A DNA stretch of 64,000 bases from Peptococcus simiae (GTDB lineage: Bacteria; Bacillota; Peptococcia; Peptococcales; Peptococcaceae): positions 186,001-250,000 of the forward strand of contig NZ_JBJUVG010000001.1 in the NCBI RefSeq assembly GCF_046097595.1. The letters are read 5' to 3'. Of the stretch, positions 24,475 through 32,981 are shown one piece after another. Each line of letters starts with the position of its first letter. Position 1 is the stretch's first letter. The position numbers and the translations under genes are program-made. The notes under the pieces were generated by a model. That model was not told the DNA's origin. It saw only the letters and a program-made list of their open reading frames with translations, and did not search any database.

Positions 24475-25167
24475 ATGGCAAAACACGGTAAAAGATATAA
24501 CGAGAATGCCAAACTCGTTGACCGGAACAAACTCTATGAAGTTGACGAAGCCTTCGCGATCGTCAAACAATATGCCAAGGCAAAATTCGACGAATCTGTC
24601 GAAGTTGCTTTCAAATTAGGCATTGATACCCGTCATGCTGACCAACAAATTCGTAACGCAATGGTGCTCCCGCACGGGACCGGTGTTAGCCGGACCGTTT
24701 TGGTCTTCGCTAAAGGCGATAAGGCCAAAGCCGCAGAAGCCGCCGGCGCAGAATATGTCGGTGCAGAAGACCTGGTAGACAAAATCAAAGACGGCTGGAC
24801 CGACTTTGATGTGGCTATTGCTACCCCGGACATGATGGGTACTGTTGGTAAAATCGGGCGGATTTTAGGGCCTAAAGGCTTAATGCCGAACCCGAAAACC
24901 GGCACCGTTACCATGGACGTTGAAAATGCCGTTAAAGAAGTTAAGGCCGGTAAGATTGAATACCGGGCTGAAAAAGCCGGCATTATCCACGCGCCGATTG
25001 GTAAACTCAGCTTTGAAGAAAATGCACTGAAAGAAAACTTCAATGCCCTGGCTGCTGCCATCATCAAAGCAAAACCGGAATCTCAAAAAGGGACCTATGT
25101 TAAGAGCGTAACGCTTTCTACCAGCATGGGGCCCGGGATAAAAATTAACCCGAACCACATTGCTTAA
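24475..25167 (+). CDS. rplA: 50S ribosomal protein L1
   Basis: 230 aa forming the L1 stalk. Typical MAKHGKRYNENAKLVDRN start and GPKGLMPNPKTGTV motif. RBS AAGGAGG. Followed by the L10 leader. Confidence 0.97.
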   Translation: MAKHGKRYNENAKLVDRNKLYEVDEAFAIVKQYAKAKFDESVEVAFKLGIDTRHADQQIRNAMVLPHGTGVSRTVLVFAKGDKAKAAEAAGAEYVGAEDLVDKIKDGWTDFDVAIATPDMMGTVGKIGRILGPKGLMPNPKTGTVTMDVENAVKEVKAGKIEYRAEKAGIIHAPIGKLSFEENALKENFNALAAAIIKAKPESQKGTYVKSVTLSTSMGPGIKINPNHIA

Positions 25168-25186
25168 TTTGAATTAAATATGTTAT

Positions 25187-25290
25187 CTGCCGGAGACAGC
25201 GGGGGCGAAAGCTTAATCATCCTGCCGAGGCGCCAGTTCATCCACTTGGATGTTAGGCCTCTGTCTCGCGAGACGAGGCTTTTTCTTTTT
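25187..25290 (+). promoter_or_regulatory. L10 leader with attenuator terminator
   Basis: GCCGGAGACAGCGGGGGC ... GCTTAATCATCCTGCCGAGG matches the conserved core of Bacillota L10 leaders, which bind the L10(L12)4 complex. It runs into a terminator hairpin, GCCTCTGTCTC / GAGACGAGGC with a T-run (25258-25290), ahead of rplJ. Feedback control of rplJL is expected. Confidence 0.85.
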
Positions 25291-25333
25291 GGCAGATACA
25301 TAAACGCTAAATTATGAAAGGGAGGTGAATCTG

Positions 25334-25837
25334 TTGTCAACCTTTGAAAGCAAAAAACAGATTGTCACCGATTTACAAGAAAAATTCGCGGCAGCACAAG
25401 GTGTTGTTGTCGTTGACTATACCGGTGTAAACGCAAAACAAACGACCGAACTCCGTAAAGCCATGCGGGAAAACAATGTAGACTACATCGTTGCTAAAAA
25501 TACCTTATTCCTCCGTGCGGCTAAAGAGGCCGGTTATACCGGGATGGAAGAAATGTTCACCGGGGTTTCTGCGGTCGCCTTCTCAGCAGAAGACGCTGTA
25601 AAACCGGCAAACATCATTTCTAAATTCATCAAAGACAATAAAATCATGGTTGCCAAAGGCGGTATCCTGGAAGGCGAAATCATCGACGCAGCTAAAGTTG
25701 AAGTTCTGGGTAGCCTGCCGTCCAAGGAAGAACTTTTGTCCAAAGTCGCTTCCTGCTTCAAGGGGCCCCTGCAAAACGTTTGCTATGCCCTCGATGCTGT
25801 TCGTAAAAAAGCCGAAGAAGAAAACGCAAGCGCGTAA
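25334..25837 (+). CDS. rplJ: 50S ribosomal protein L10
   Basis: 167 aa, base of the L7/L12 stalk. VVVVDYTGVNAKQTTELRK is typical. I chose TTG at 25334 because GGGAGGTG lies seven bases ahead; the in-frame GTG at 25325 is inside that ribosome site. Encodes the protein that regulates its own leader. Confidence 0.95.
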   Translation: MSTFESKKQIVTDLQEKFAAAQGVVVVDYTGVNAKQTTELRKAMRENNVDYIVAKNTLFLRAAKEAGYTGMEEMFTGVSAVAFSAEDAVKPANIISKFIKDNKIMVAKGGILEGEIIDAAKVEVLGSLPSKEELLSKVASCFKGPLQNVCYALDAVRKKAEEENASA

Positions 25838-25868
25838 GGCTATATCATAAAAGAAAAGGAGACACATC

Positions 25869-26243
25869 ATGTCTGAAAAAATCACCCAGATCATTGATCT
25901 CGTTAAAGAATTATCCGTTGTTCAATTATCCGAACTCGTTTCCACCTTCGAAGAAGAATTTGGCGTAACTGCAGCTGCTCCGGTTGCTGTTGCCGGTGGG
26001 GCTGCTGCCGGCGGCGCTGCTGAAGAAGAAAAAACCGAATTCGACCTCGAACTGACTGATGTTGGTGCTACCAAGATCAAAGTCATCAAAGTCGTTCGCG
26101 AAATCACCGGCCTTGGCCTCAAAGAAGCCAAGGAAATGGTTGACGGCGCTCCAAAAATGGTTAAAGAAGGTCTTTCCAAAGAAGACGCTGAAGCCGCTAA
26201 AGCTAAACTTGAAGAAGTTGGCGCTACCGCTACCCTTAAATAG
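25869..26243 (+). CDS. rplL: 50S ribosomal protein L7/L12
   Basis: 124 aa. N-terminal dimerisation helices, an Ala/Gly hinge, and a C-terminal factor-binding domain (KIKVIKVVREITGLGLKEAK). A terminator follows, so unlike most bacteria rpoB is not directly downstream. Confidence 0.97.
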   Translation: MSEKITQIIDLVKELSVVQLSELVSTFEEEFGVTAAAPVAVAGGAAAGGAAEEEKTEFDLELTDVGATKIKVIKVVREITGLGLKEAKEMVDGAPKMVKEGLSKEDAEAAKAKLEEVGATATLK

Positions 26244-26254
26244 TTTGCATCCTA

Positions 26255-26284
26255 ACCGTCCTGCCTTGCAGGGCGGTTTTTTGA
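26255..26284 (+). terminator. rplL terminator
   Basis: ACCGTCCTG ... CAGGGCGGT hairpin followed by six T. Confidence 0.8.
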
Positions 26285-26290
26285 TGCCAT

Positions 26291-26320
26291 TTGACGGTTC
26301 CGGCCCTCTTTTCTTATAAT
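26291..26320 (+). promoter_or_regulatory. Promoter of membrane-protein gene
   Basis: TTGACG (26291-26296), 18 bases, TATAAT (26315-26320), overlapping the downstream side of the rplL terminator. Confidence 0.6.
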
Positions 26321-26345
26321 ACGGGTAGTAGAAAAGGAGGGGCTT

Positions 26346-26813
26346 ATGGGAAATAAGTGGCGGCCGGTTAGCCGGCTTCATGATGGCCTGGTCATCATCA
26401 CCCTGCTGGATATCTTGTTCGTCTTTTTTGTTCAAACCACGCTCAGTGAGGCCTTTTTACGCTTTGGATTAAGGGGGGTCTACGGCTTTTACCTCCAGCT
26501 GGCCCTGCCCTGGGCCTATATGGGGACGGGGCTCCTTTTGGGGTTGACGGTAGCTGACCGGCTGGGCTGTCGGCTGGCCAAGGGCCGGCGGCGGGTCTGG
26601 CGGCTTTTGGGCCTGGCCATCCTGGTTGGCTATGCCGGGGTCATCGGCTGGCACATCTACAGCCGGGGCGATTGGCCCATGAATACTCTGATTTTGACCG
26701 GTTGGGTCAACTGGATTTGCACCGCCCTCGGCCTGGCCTTTAGCCCGGCCCTGCTTCCGGTGAAGGAAGAACCGGAGGTAGAGGAGGATCCGCCGGAAGA
26801 TTTTTATTTTTAA
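26346..26813 (+). CDS. Hypothetical membrane protein, four predicted TM segments
   Basis: 155 aa with hydrophobic stretches at about residues 14-32, 45-67, 84-102 and 112-134, a basic cytoplasmic loop (KGRRRVWR) and an acidic proline-rich tail (KEEPEVEEDPPEDFYF). No family recognised. RBS AAAAGGAGGGG. One of three genes inserted between rplL and rpoB. Confidence 0.7.
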   Translation: MGNKWRPVSRLHDGLVIITLLDILFVFFVQTTLSEAFLRFGLRGVYGFYLQLALPWAYMGTGLLLGLTVADRLGCRLAKGRRRVWRLLGLAILVGYAGVIGWHIYSRGDWPMNTLILTGWVNWICTALGLAFSPALLPVKEEPEVEEDPPEDFYF

Positions 26814-26816
26814 GGC

Positions 26817-26845
26817 TTGACTTTTATGAGGGGCCTTGTTAAGAT
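26817..26845 (+). promoter_or_regulatory. Promoter of T-box/trpB unit
   Basis: TTGACT (26817-26822), 17 bases, TAAGAT (26840-26845). Confidence 0.65.
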
Positions 26846-26859
26846 ACTTTCAACATACA

Positions 26860-27123
26860 GAAACCTTTGATTGCGAAGAGTAGCTATGGCGAAAAACCCC
26901 CAGCGAGTTCCGGATGGTGAGAGCGGAATGGTGGCCGGCATGGTGAATGGACGCATGAGGGCGGAGGGAAAGGCCTGGCCGAGTACTATCCGACGGGACC
27001 TTCACCCGTTATCCTAGAAGCGTATATGTTGGTATACGACTGAGTGGGCGTGTTTTTATGCGCCAAACCGGGTGGCACCGCAGAGTCCGTCTCTGTCCCG
27101 TATTGGGACAGGGGCGTTTTTTT
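26860..27123 (+). promoter_or_regulatory. Tryptophan T-box riboswitch
   Basis: Stem I includes AGAGTAGC, GGATGGTGAGAGCGG and the specifier context GAA-TGG-ACGC. The UGG codon at 26948-26950 specifies tRNA-Trp. The antiterminator T-box is GGGTGGCACCGC (27070-27081); its variable base C in TGGC fits the G73 discriminator of bacterial tRNA-Trp. A perfect 12-pair terminator (27088-27116) with seven T follows. Uncharged tRNA-Trp should switch on the downstream trpB. Confidence 0.95.
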
Positions 27124-27191
27124 ATACCTTGTCCCACAGTCGACCAAGCTGTATGTCAAATTTGGCGAAAGACTGAAAGGATGAGAGAAGA

Positions 27192-28568
27192 ATGACGAAA
27201 ATCCCTAACCGTATTTACCTGACTGAAGATGAGATGCCGACCCGCTACTACAACCTCCGGGCGGATATGACCGACAAGCCGGCCCCGCTTTTAAACCCGG
27301 CCACCGGCCAGCCCGTCAGCCTGGATGACCTGAAGCCCATCTTCTGTGAGGCTCTGGCCCGGCAGGAGCTGGATGATGACACCCCTTATGTGGACATCCC
27401 GGAGCCCATCCGGGATTTTTACAAGAAGTACCGGCCCAGCCCCCTCTGCCGGGCCTATAGCCTGGAAAAGTACCTGGATACTCCGGCCAAGATCTACTAC
27501 AAGTTCGAGGGGAATAACACCAGCGGCAGCCATAAGCTAAACTCGGCTGTGGCCCAGGTTTATTACGCCAAGGAAGAGGGCATCAGCCACCTGACCACCG
27601 AAACCGGTGCCGGCCAATGGGGGACTGCCCTGGCTGAAGCCTGTGCCCACTTTGGCATTGACCTGAGCGTCTACATGGTCAAGTGCTCTTACGAGCAAAA
27701 GCCCTTCCGCAAGGCCATCATGGAAACCTTTAATAGCCGGGTCATTCCCAGCCCCAGTGAGACCACCGCTGTCGGCCGGCAGATCCTGGCCGACCACCCG
27801 GGGACGACCGGCAGCCTTGGCTGCGCCATTGCCGAGGCCGTCGAAGAGGCCACCTCAAGCAACAACAGCCGCTATGTTCTGGGCTCCGTCTTGAACCAGG
27901 TGGTCCTCCACCAGTCCATCATCGGCCTGGAATGTGAAAAGGCCTTTGCCAAGATTGACGACTACCCGGATACCGTCATCGGCTGTGCCGGCGGCGGGTC
28001 GAACCTGGGCGGCCTTATTGCTCCGTTTATGCGGGACAAGCTCCAGGGTAAATATAATCCAGACATCCTGGCTGTTGAACCGGCCAGCTGCCCGTCCATG
28101 ACCCGGGGCAAGTACGCTTATGACTTCTGTGATACCGGGGAAATCACCCCCCTGGCTAAAATGTACACCCTGGGCGCCGGCTATATCCCGGCCGCCAGCC
28201 ACGCCGGCGGCCTCCGCTTTCATGGGATGAGCCCCATTGTTTCCAAGCTCTACGATGACGGCTTTTTACGGGCCAAGAGCTACAAGCAGACGGATATCTT
28301 CGAAGCAGCCGTCCTCTTTGCCCGGCTGGAAACCATCCTGCCGGCGCCTGAATCGGCCCATGCCATCAAGGGGGCCATTGATGAGGCCCTGGCCTGTAAG
28401 GAAAGCGGCGAAGCCAAGACCATCCTCTTTGGCCTGACCGGCACCGGCTACTTTGACATGACCGCCTATGCCGCCTATACTAATCAGACAATGACCGATT
28501 ACCTACCGACCGACGCTGAACTAGCGGAGGCCCTGGATCGATTACCTGTGGTGCCTGGCCAGGACTGA
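27192..28568 (+). CDS. trpB: Tryptophan synthase beta chain, TrpB2 type
   Basis: 458-aa PLP enzyme condensing indole and serine. The PLP lysine is K115 in NNTSGSHKLNSA, and CAGGGSNLGGLIAPF binds the phosphate. The long N-terminus (YYNLRADM ... RPSPLCRA) and TGTGYFDMTAY mark the TrpB2 group rather than the TrpA-partnered TrpB1. No trpA or other trp genes lie nearby. With a Trp T-box, it probably salvages indole. RBS AGGATGAGAGAAG, weak. Confidence 0.92.
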   Translation: MTKIPNRIYLTEDEMPTRYYNLRADMTDKPAPLLNPATGQPVSLDDLKPIFCEALARQELDDDTPYVDIPEPIRDFYKKYRPSPLCRAYSLEKYLDTPAKIYYKFEGNNTSGSHKLNSAVAQVYYAKEEGISHLTTETGAGQWGTALAEACAHFGIDLSVYMVKCSYEQKPFRKAIMETFNSRVIPSPSETTAVGRQILADHPGTTGSLGCAIAEAVEEATSSNNSRYVLGSVLNQVVLHQSIIGLECEKAFAKIDDYPDTVIGCAGGGSNLGGLIAPFMRDKLQGKYNPDILAVEPASCPSMTRGKYAYDFCDTGEITPLAKMYTLGAGYIPAASHAGGLRFHGMSPIVSKLYDDGFLRAKSYKQTDIFEAAVLFARLETILPAPESAHAIKGAIDEALACKESGEAKTILFGLTGTGYFDMTAYAAYTNQTMTDYLPTDAELAEALDRLPVVPGQD

Positions 28569-28604
28569 GCCCCGGCCGCCGCAGGTGGAAATGGAGTGAA
28601 TGAG

Positions 28605-29309
28605 ATGACAGAAAGCACCATCCGCGGCGAATGCCCCCTCTGCCGGGCGGAGATGACCCTTGAACGGCCGGAACTGGTCGAGGCAGAAGAGGATAAAGCT
28701 CTAAAAGAGGCGATTTTATCCGGCCGCTTTTTCAAGGCCCACTGTCCCAGCTGTGACAAGGACTTTATCGCCGCCACCCCCCTGCTCTACTATGACCGGC
28801 GGCGGACGGCCATTATCCAGCTGGTACCGGGCTATACCGGGACCGGTCCCCTCTTCGGGGAGGAAATCTTTGCGGCCCTCCAGGTGGCAGACAGTGGCCA
28901 GCCGGTCCGGGTTATCCGCCGGGTGGTGACCACTCCCAATGAGCTCACCGAAAAGATCCACCTCCTGGATGCCGGCTACGATGACCGGCTGGTGGAAATT
29001 GGCAAGGTCCTTGCCCTTCAAGAGGTCAAGGACCAGCTGCCCAACTTAACCGGCCTGCGCCAGGTCCGCTATGCCCCGAAAACAGATCGGCACGAGGCCC
29101 AACTCCTCTTCTTCTATGACGATGAAGTCCCCTCAATGGACTTCCCCCAGTCCTTCTATGATAGCATTGGCCTATCCTTTGCTGAAGCCCTGGCGGCGAC
29201 AGACCCGGAAGAGGACCTGGTGGTCGACACCAACTGGGCTGTCCGCTTCTTGAAAAAGGCCGGCAGCAACGGCGACAAGCCTTCAGCTCAAGCACAAGAA
29301 AGTGAATAG
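28605..29309 (+). CDS. CpXC-type zinc-ribbon protein, unknown function
   Basis: 234 aa. CPLC near residue 10 and CPSC near residue 46 form a probable zinc ribbon of the CpXC domain type. A mixed alpha/beta region follows (VIRRVVTTPNELTEKIHLLDAGYDDRLVEIGKVLAL). I chose the ATG at 28605 with GGAGTG six bases ahead; a GTG three codons upstream is possible. 36 bases after trpB, with no terminator between, so it may share the T-box transcript. Confidence 0.7.
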   Translation: MTESTIRGECPLCRAEMTLERPELVEAEEDKALKEAILSGRFFKAHCPSCDKDFIAATPLLYYDRRRTAIIQLVPGYTGTGPLFGEEIFAALQVADSGQPVRVIRRVVTTPNELTEKIHLLDAGYDDRLVEIGKVLALQEVKDQLPNLTGLRQVRYAPKTDRHEAQLLFFYDDEVPSMDFPQSFYDSIGLSFAEALAATDPEEDLVVDTNWAVRFLKKAGSNGDKPSAQAQESE

Positions 29310-29322
29310 GAAAGCCTTAATC

Positions 29323-29397
29323 CAGGGCCTGCCCGAGAAAGCCTCGCCAAAGAGCCAGCACCTGCTCTTGGCCCGCCTTCCCGGGCAGGCCCTTTTA
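29323..29397 (+). terminator. Terminator after CpXC gene
   Basis: Long stem AGGGCCTGCCCG ... CGGGCAGGCCCT with internal structure, then TTTTATTT. Confidence 0.75.
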
Positions 29398-29438
29398 TTT
29401 GGACGGGGAGGCAAAAAACCTCTGTTGTAAAATAACCC

Positions 29439-29467
29439 TTGACAATTCAGCCCTCATGGCCTATCAT
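29439..29467 (+). promoter_or_regulatory. rpoBC promoter
   Basis: TTGACA (29439-29444), 17 bases, TATCAT (29462-29467). Independent of the rplKAJL promoter, so rpoBC is separately transcribed here. Confidence 0.75.
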
Positions 29468-29550
29468 TGTTAGGCTAATGATAAAATGGAATTCTTTTAC
29501 ACTATTGATCTATTGCGCAAGGTATATCATGTCAGTAAGGGGTGACCGCA

Positions 29551-32500
29551 TTGCCAGACCAACAGGGCCATGCACTTAGGACCCGCAAATCATTTGCGGA
29601 AATCGACGAGATTATGGATATGCCCAATCTCATTGCCATTCAGAGGAATTCTTACGAATGGTTTTTGAATGAGGGCTTGGGGGAAACCTTTGCCGAGGTA
29701 TCACCCATCCAGGATTTTACCGACACATTGGAACTCAATTTTGACACCTTCGAATTCGGAGAGCCAAAATACGATGTTAAGGAATGCAAAGACCGCGATG
29801 CCACTTACGCGGCGCCGTTGCGCATGAAGGTCCAGCTTCTCAATAAAGAAACTGGTGAAATTAAGGAGCAGGAAGTCTTTATGGGTGACTTCCCCCTCAT
29901 GACCGAAAACGGGACCTTTGTCATTAATGGGGCTGAACGGGTTATCGTCAGCCAATTGGTGCGGAGCCCGGGGGTCTATTTCCACCGGGATATTGACCAA
30001 TCCGGTCGCAAACTTTACAGTTGCACCGTTATTCCCAACCGTGGGGCCTGGCTCGAACTTGAGTCCGATGCCTCAGGGGTTATTCATGTGCGCTTAGACC
30101 GGACCCGGAAACTGCCGGCGTCCATCTTCCTGCGGGCCTTGGGCTTTGGGGATTCCAAGGAAATCCAGGCCCTTTTCGCAGACCTCGGCTTTGCCAGTGA
30201 AGGGGCCCTAGATGAGCTCCTGGCGCCGACCTTTAATAAGGATAACTTTAAAGAAAAAGACCGGGAAACCAATGAGGCGGAAGCCTTGATTGAAATCTAT
30301 AAACGCTTACGCCCCGGTGATCCGCCGACCGTCGAGAGTGCCCGGAACTTACTCCAGTCCCTCTTCTTTGACCACAAGCGGTATGACCTGGCTAAGGTTG
30401 GCCGGTATAAAATCAATAAAAAACTGAACTTGGACATTGATCCAAGTGTCAAAAACTTAACCAAGGAAGACGTCATTGCGACCTATAGCTACATGATCGG
30501 CCTGATGGCTGAGATGCCCGGCTATGAAGTGGATGACATCGACCACCTGGGCAACCGGCGGATTCGGTCTGTCGGGGAACTCCTCCAGAACCAGTTCCGG
30601 ATTGGTTTAACCCGGATGGAACGGAATGTCCGGGAACGGATGACCACCCAGGACCCCACCAATGTGACCCCCCAGGCCCTCTTGAATATCCGGCCGGTGG
30701 TGGCTTCCATTAAAGAGTTCTTCGGGTCTTCCCAGCTCTCCCAGTTTATGGACCAAATCAACCCCCTGGCTGAATTGACCCATAAAAGACGGTTATCTGC
30801 CCTAGGCCCTGGCGGGCTCTCTCGTGAACGGGCCGGCTTCGAAGTCCGGGACGTTCACCACTCCCACTATGGCCGGATGTGCCCCATTGAAACCCCTGAA
30901 GGGCCGAATATCGGGCTGATCAACTCCCTGGCCACCTATGGCCGGGTCAATGAATACGGCTTTATTGAAACGCCCTACCGGAAGGTTATTGCCGGCACCG
31001 GCCAGGTCACCGATGAAATCGAGTACCTGACCGCCGATGTGGAAGACAAGTACACCATCGCCCAGGCCAACACCCGGTTAGATGAAAACGCTCATATTAT
31101 AGAAGAAAAGGTTGACGCCCGCCGCGGAGACGAAAACATCGTCGTCGGTATGGAAGAAATCGAGTACATGGACGTATCACCGAAGCAGGTGGTCTCCATT
31201 GCAACAGCCTTGATCCCCTTCCTGGAACACGACGACGCCAACCGGGCCCTCATGGGGACCAACATGCAGCGGCAGGCGGTGCCCCTCCTGGTCACCGAAG
31301 CCCCCTATGTCGGCACCGGGATGGAACACAAGGCCGCCTACGACTCCGGCGTCCTGGCCATTGCCAAGCATGCCGGGACCGTTACCTTCGTCAGTGCGGA
31401 TAAGATCAGCATCCTGGGCGACGGTGGCGAACGCACCGACTACCCCCTGACCAAGTTCAAGGGGTCCAACCAGGGAACCTGTATCAACCAGCGGGTTCTG
31501 GTTTCCAAGGGGCAACATGTCCAAGCCGGGGATATCCTGGCCGATGGCCCCTCCACCGATGATGGGGAATTGGCCCTGGGTCGGAATGCTCTCATCGCCT
31601 TTATGAACTGGGAAGGCTACAACTACGAGGACGCGGTCCTAATTAGCGAACGGCTGGTTAAGGAAGACGTTTATACCTCTATCCATATCGATGAATTCGA
31701 AAGCGACTCCCGGGATACCAAGCTGGGGCCGGAAGAAATCACCCGGGACATCCCCAACGTAGGTGAAGATGTCCTGAAAAACCTGGATGATCATGGGATC
31801 GTCCGCATTGGGGCGGAAATCCATGCCGGGGATATCCTGGTCGGCAAGGTCACCCCTAAAGGGGAAACCGAGCTCTCTGCAGAAGAGCGCCTGCTCCGGG
31901 CTATCTTTGGTGAAAAGGCCCGGGAAGTCCGGGATACTTCTCTCCGGGTCCCCCACGGGGAAAGCGGGATTGTCGTTGACGTCAAGGTCTTTACCCGGGA
32001 AAACGGTGACGAACTGGCCCCCGGCATCAATGAAGAAGTCCGGGTTTATGTGGCCCAAAAACGTAAAATTTCCCAAGGGGACAAGATGGCCGGTCGTCAC
32101 GGGAACAAGGGGGTCGTCTCCCGGATTCTGCCGGAATGCGACATGCCCTTCTTACCGGATGGGACCCCGGTCGACATCGTCCTGAACCCCCTCGGGGTGC
32201 CGAGCCGGATGAACATCGGCCAGGTTCTGGAAGTCCACCTGGGCATGGCTGCCCGGGCCCTGGGTGTTCACTTTGCGACCTCTGTTTTCGACGGGGCCAC
32301 AGAGGAAGACATTGCCGACCAGCTGGAAGCTGCCGGCTACGATAAGAGCGGGAAGTTCCGCCTCCGGGATGGCCGGAGCGGGGAGTACTTCGACAACCCG
32401 GTGACCGTCGGCTGCATGTACTACCTCAAGCTGGCCCACCTGGTTGACGATAAGATCCACGCCCGGTCCACCGGCCCCTACTCCCTGGTCACCCAGCAGC

Positions 32501-32952
32501 CCCTGGGCGGCAAAGCCCAATTCGGGGGTCAGCGGTTCGGGGAAATGGAAGTGTGGGCTCTGGAAGCTTACGGAGCCTCCCATACCCTCCAGGAAATCCT
32601 GACCGTCAAGTCTGACGATGTCGTCGGCCGGGTAGAAACCTACGAAGCCATCGTCAAAGGGGAAAACCTCCCTGAAGCCGGCGTGCCGGAGGCCTTCAAG
32701 GTCTTAATCAAGGAATTACAGTCCCTGGCCTTGGATGTCCGGATCTTAGACGAAAACGACCAGGAAATTGACATGTCTGAAGAGGCGGTTGACTTCAATG
32801 AAACCGCCAAAGACCTGGGCGTTGTCGTCCCGGAAAGCGATGAAAATAAAAATGAAGACGGTGACAATCAGGATGATGAAGATCCTTCCGACACCGGCGA
32901 CGTGAACCAATATTTTATTATAGAAGAAACAGATGATACAGATCGTGCGTAA
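29551..32952 (+). CDS. rpoB: RNA polymerase beta subunit
   Basis: 1133 aa. The rifampicin-pocket region SSQLSQFMDQINPLAELTHK and GRMCPIETPEGPNIGLINSL are canonical, as is GDKMAGRHGNKGVVS. An acidic low-complexity tail (ESDENKNEDGDNQDDEDPSD) extends the C-terminus. I prefer TTG at 29551 (GGGGTGA ahead) over the GTG at 29542, which is inside the ribosome site. Confidence 0.98.
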   Translation: MPDQQGHALRTRKSFAEIDEIMDMPNLIAIQRNSYEWFLNEGLGETFAEVSPIQDFTDTLELNFDTFEFGEPKYDVKECKDRDATYAAPLRMKVQLLNKETGEIKEQEVFMGDFPLMTENGTFVINGAERVIVSQLVRSPGVYFHRDIDQSGRKLYSCTVIPNRGAWLELESDASGVIHVRLDRTRKLPASIFLRALGFGDSKEIQALFADLGFASEGALDELLAPTFNKDNFKEKDRETNEAEALIEIYKRLRPGDPPTVESARNLLQSLFFDHKRYDLAKVGRYKINKKLNLDIDPSVKNLTKEDVIATYSYMIGLMAEMPGYEVDDIDHLGNRRIRSVGELLQNQFRIGLTRMERNVRERMTTQDPTNVTPQALLNIRPVVASIKEFFGSSQLSQFMDQINPLAELTHKRRLSALGPGGLSRERAGFEVRDVHHSHYGRMCPIETPEGPNIGLINSLATYGRVNEYGFIETPYRKVIAGTGQVTDEIEYLTADVEDKYTIAQANTRLDENAHIIEEKVDARRGDENIVVGMEEIEYMDVSPKQVVSIATALIPFLEHDDANRALMGTNMQRQAVPLLVTEAPYVGTGMEHKAAYDSGVLAIAKHAGTVTFVSADKISILGDGGERTDYPLTKFKGSNQGTCINQRVLVSKGQHVQAGDILADGPSTDDGELALGRNALIAFMNWEGYNYEDAVLISERLVKEDVYTSIHIDEFESDSRDTKLGPEEITRDIPNVGEDVLKNLDDHGIVRIGAEIHAGDILVGKVTPKGETELSAEERLLRAIFGEKAREVRDTSLRVPHGESGIVVDVKVFTRENGDELAPGINEEVRVYVAQKRKISQGDKMAGRHGNKGVVSRILPECDMPFLPDGTPVDIVLNPLGVPSRMNIGQVLEVHLGMAARALGVHFATSVFDGATEEDIADQLEAAGYDKSGKFRLRDGRSGEYFDNPVTVGCMYYLKLAHLVDDKIHARSTGPYSLVTQQPLGGKAQFGGQRFGEMEVWALEAYGASHTLQEILTVKSDDVVGRVETYEAIVKGENLPEAGVPEAFKVLIKELQSLALDVRILDENDQEIDMSEEAVDFNETAKDLGVVVPESDENKNEDGDNQDDEDPSDTGDVNQYFIIEETDDTDRA

Positions 32953-32981
32953 GGGGAACAGAAAGGAAAGGAGCACTTCGC

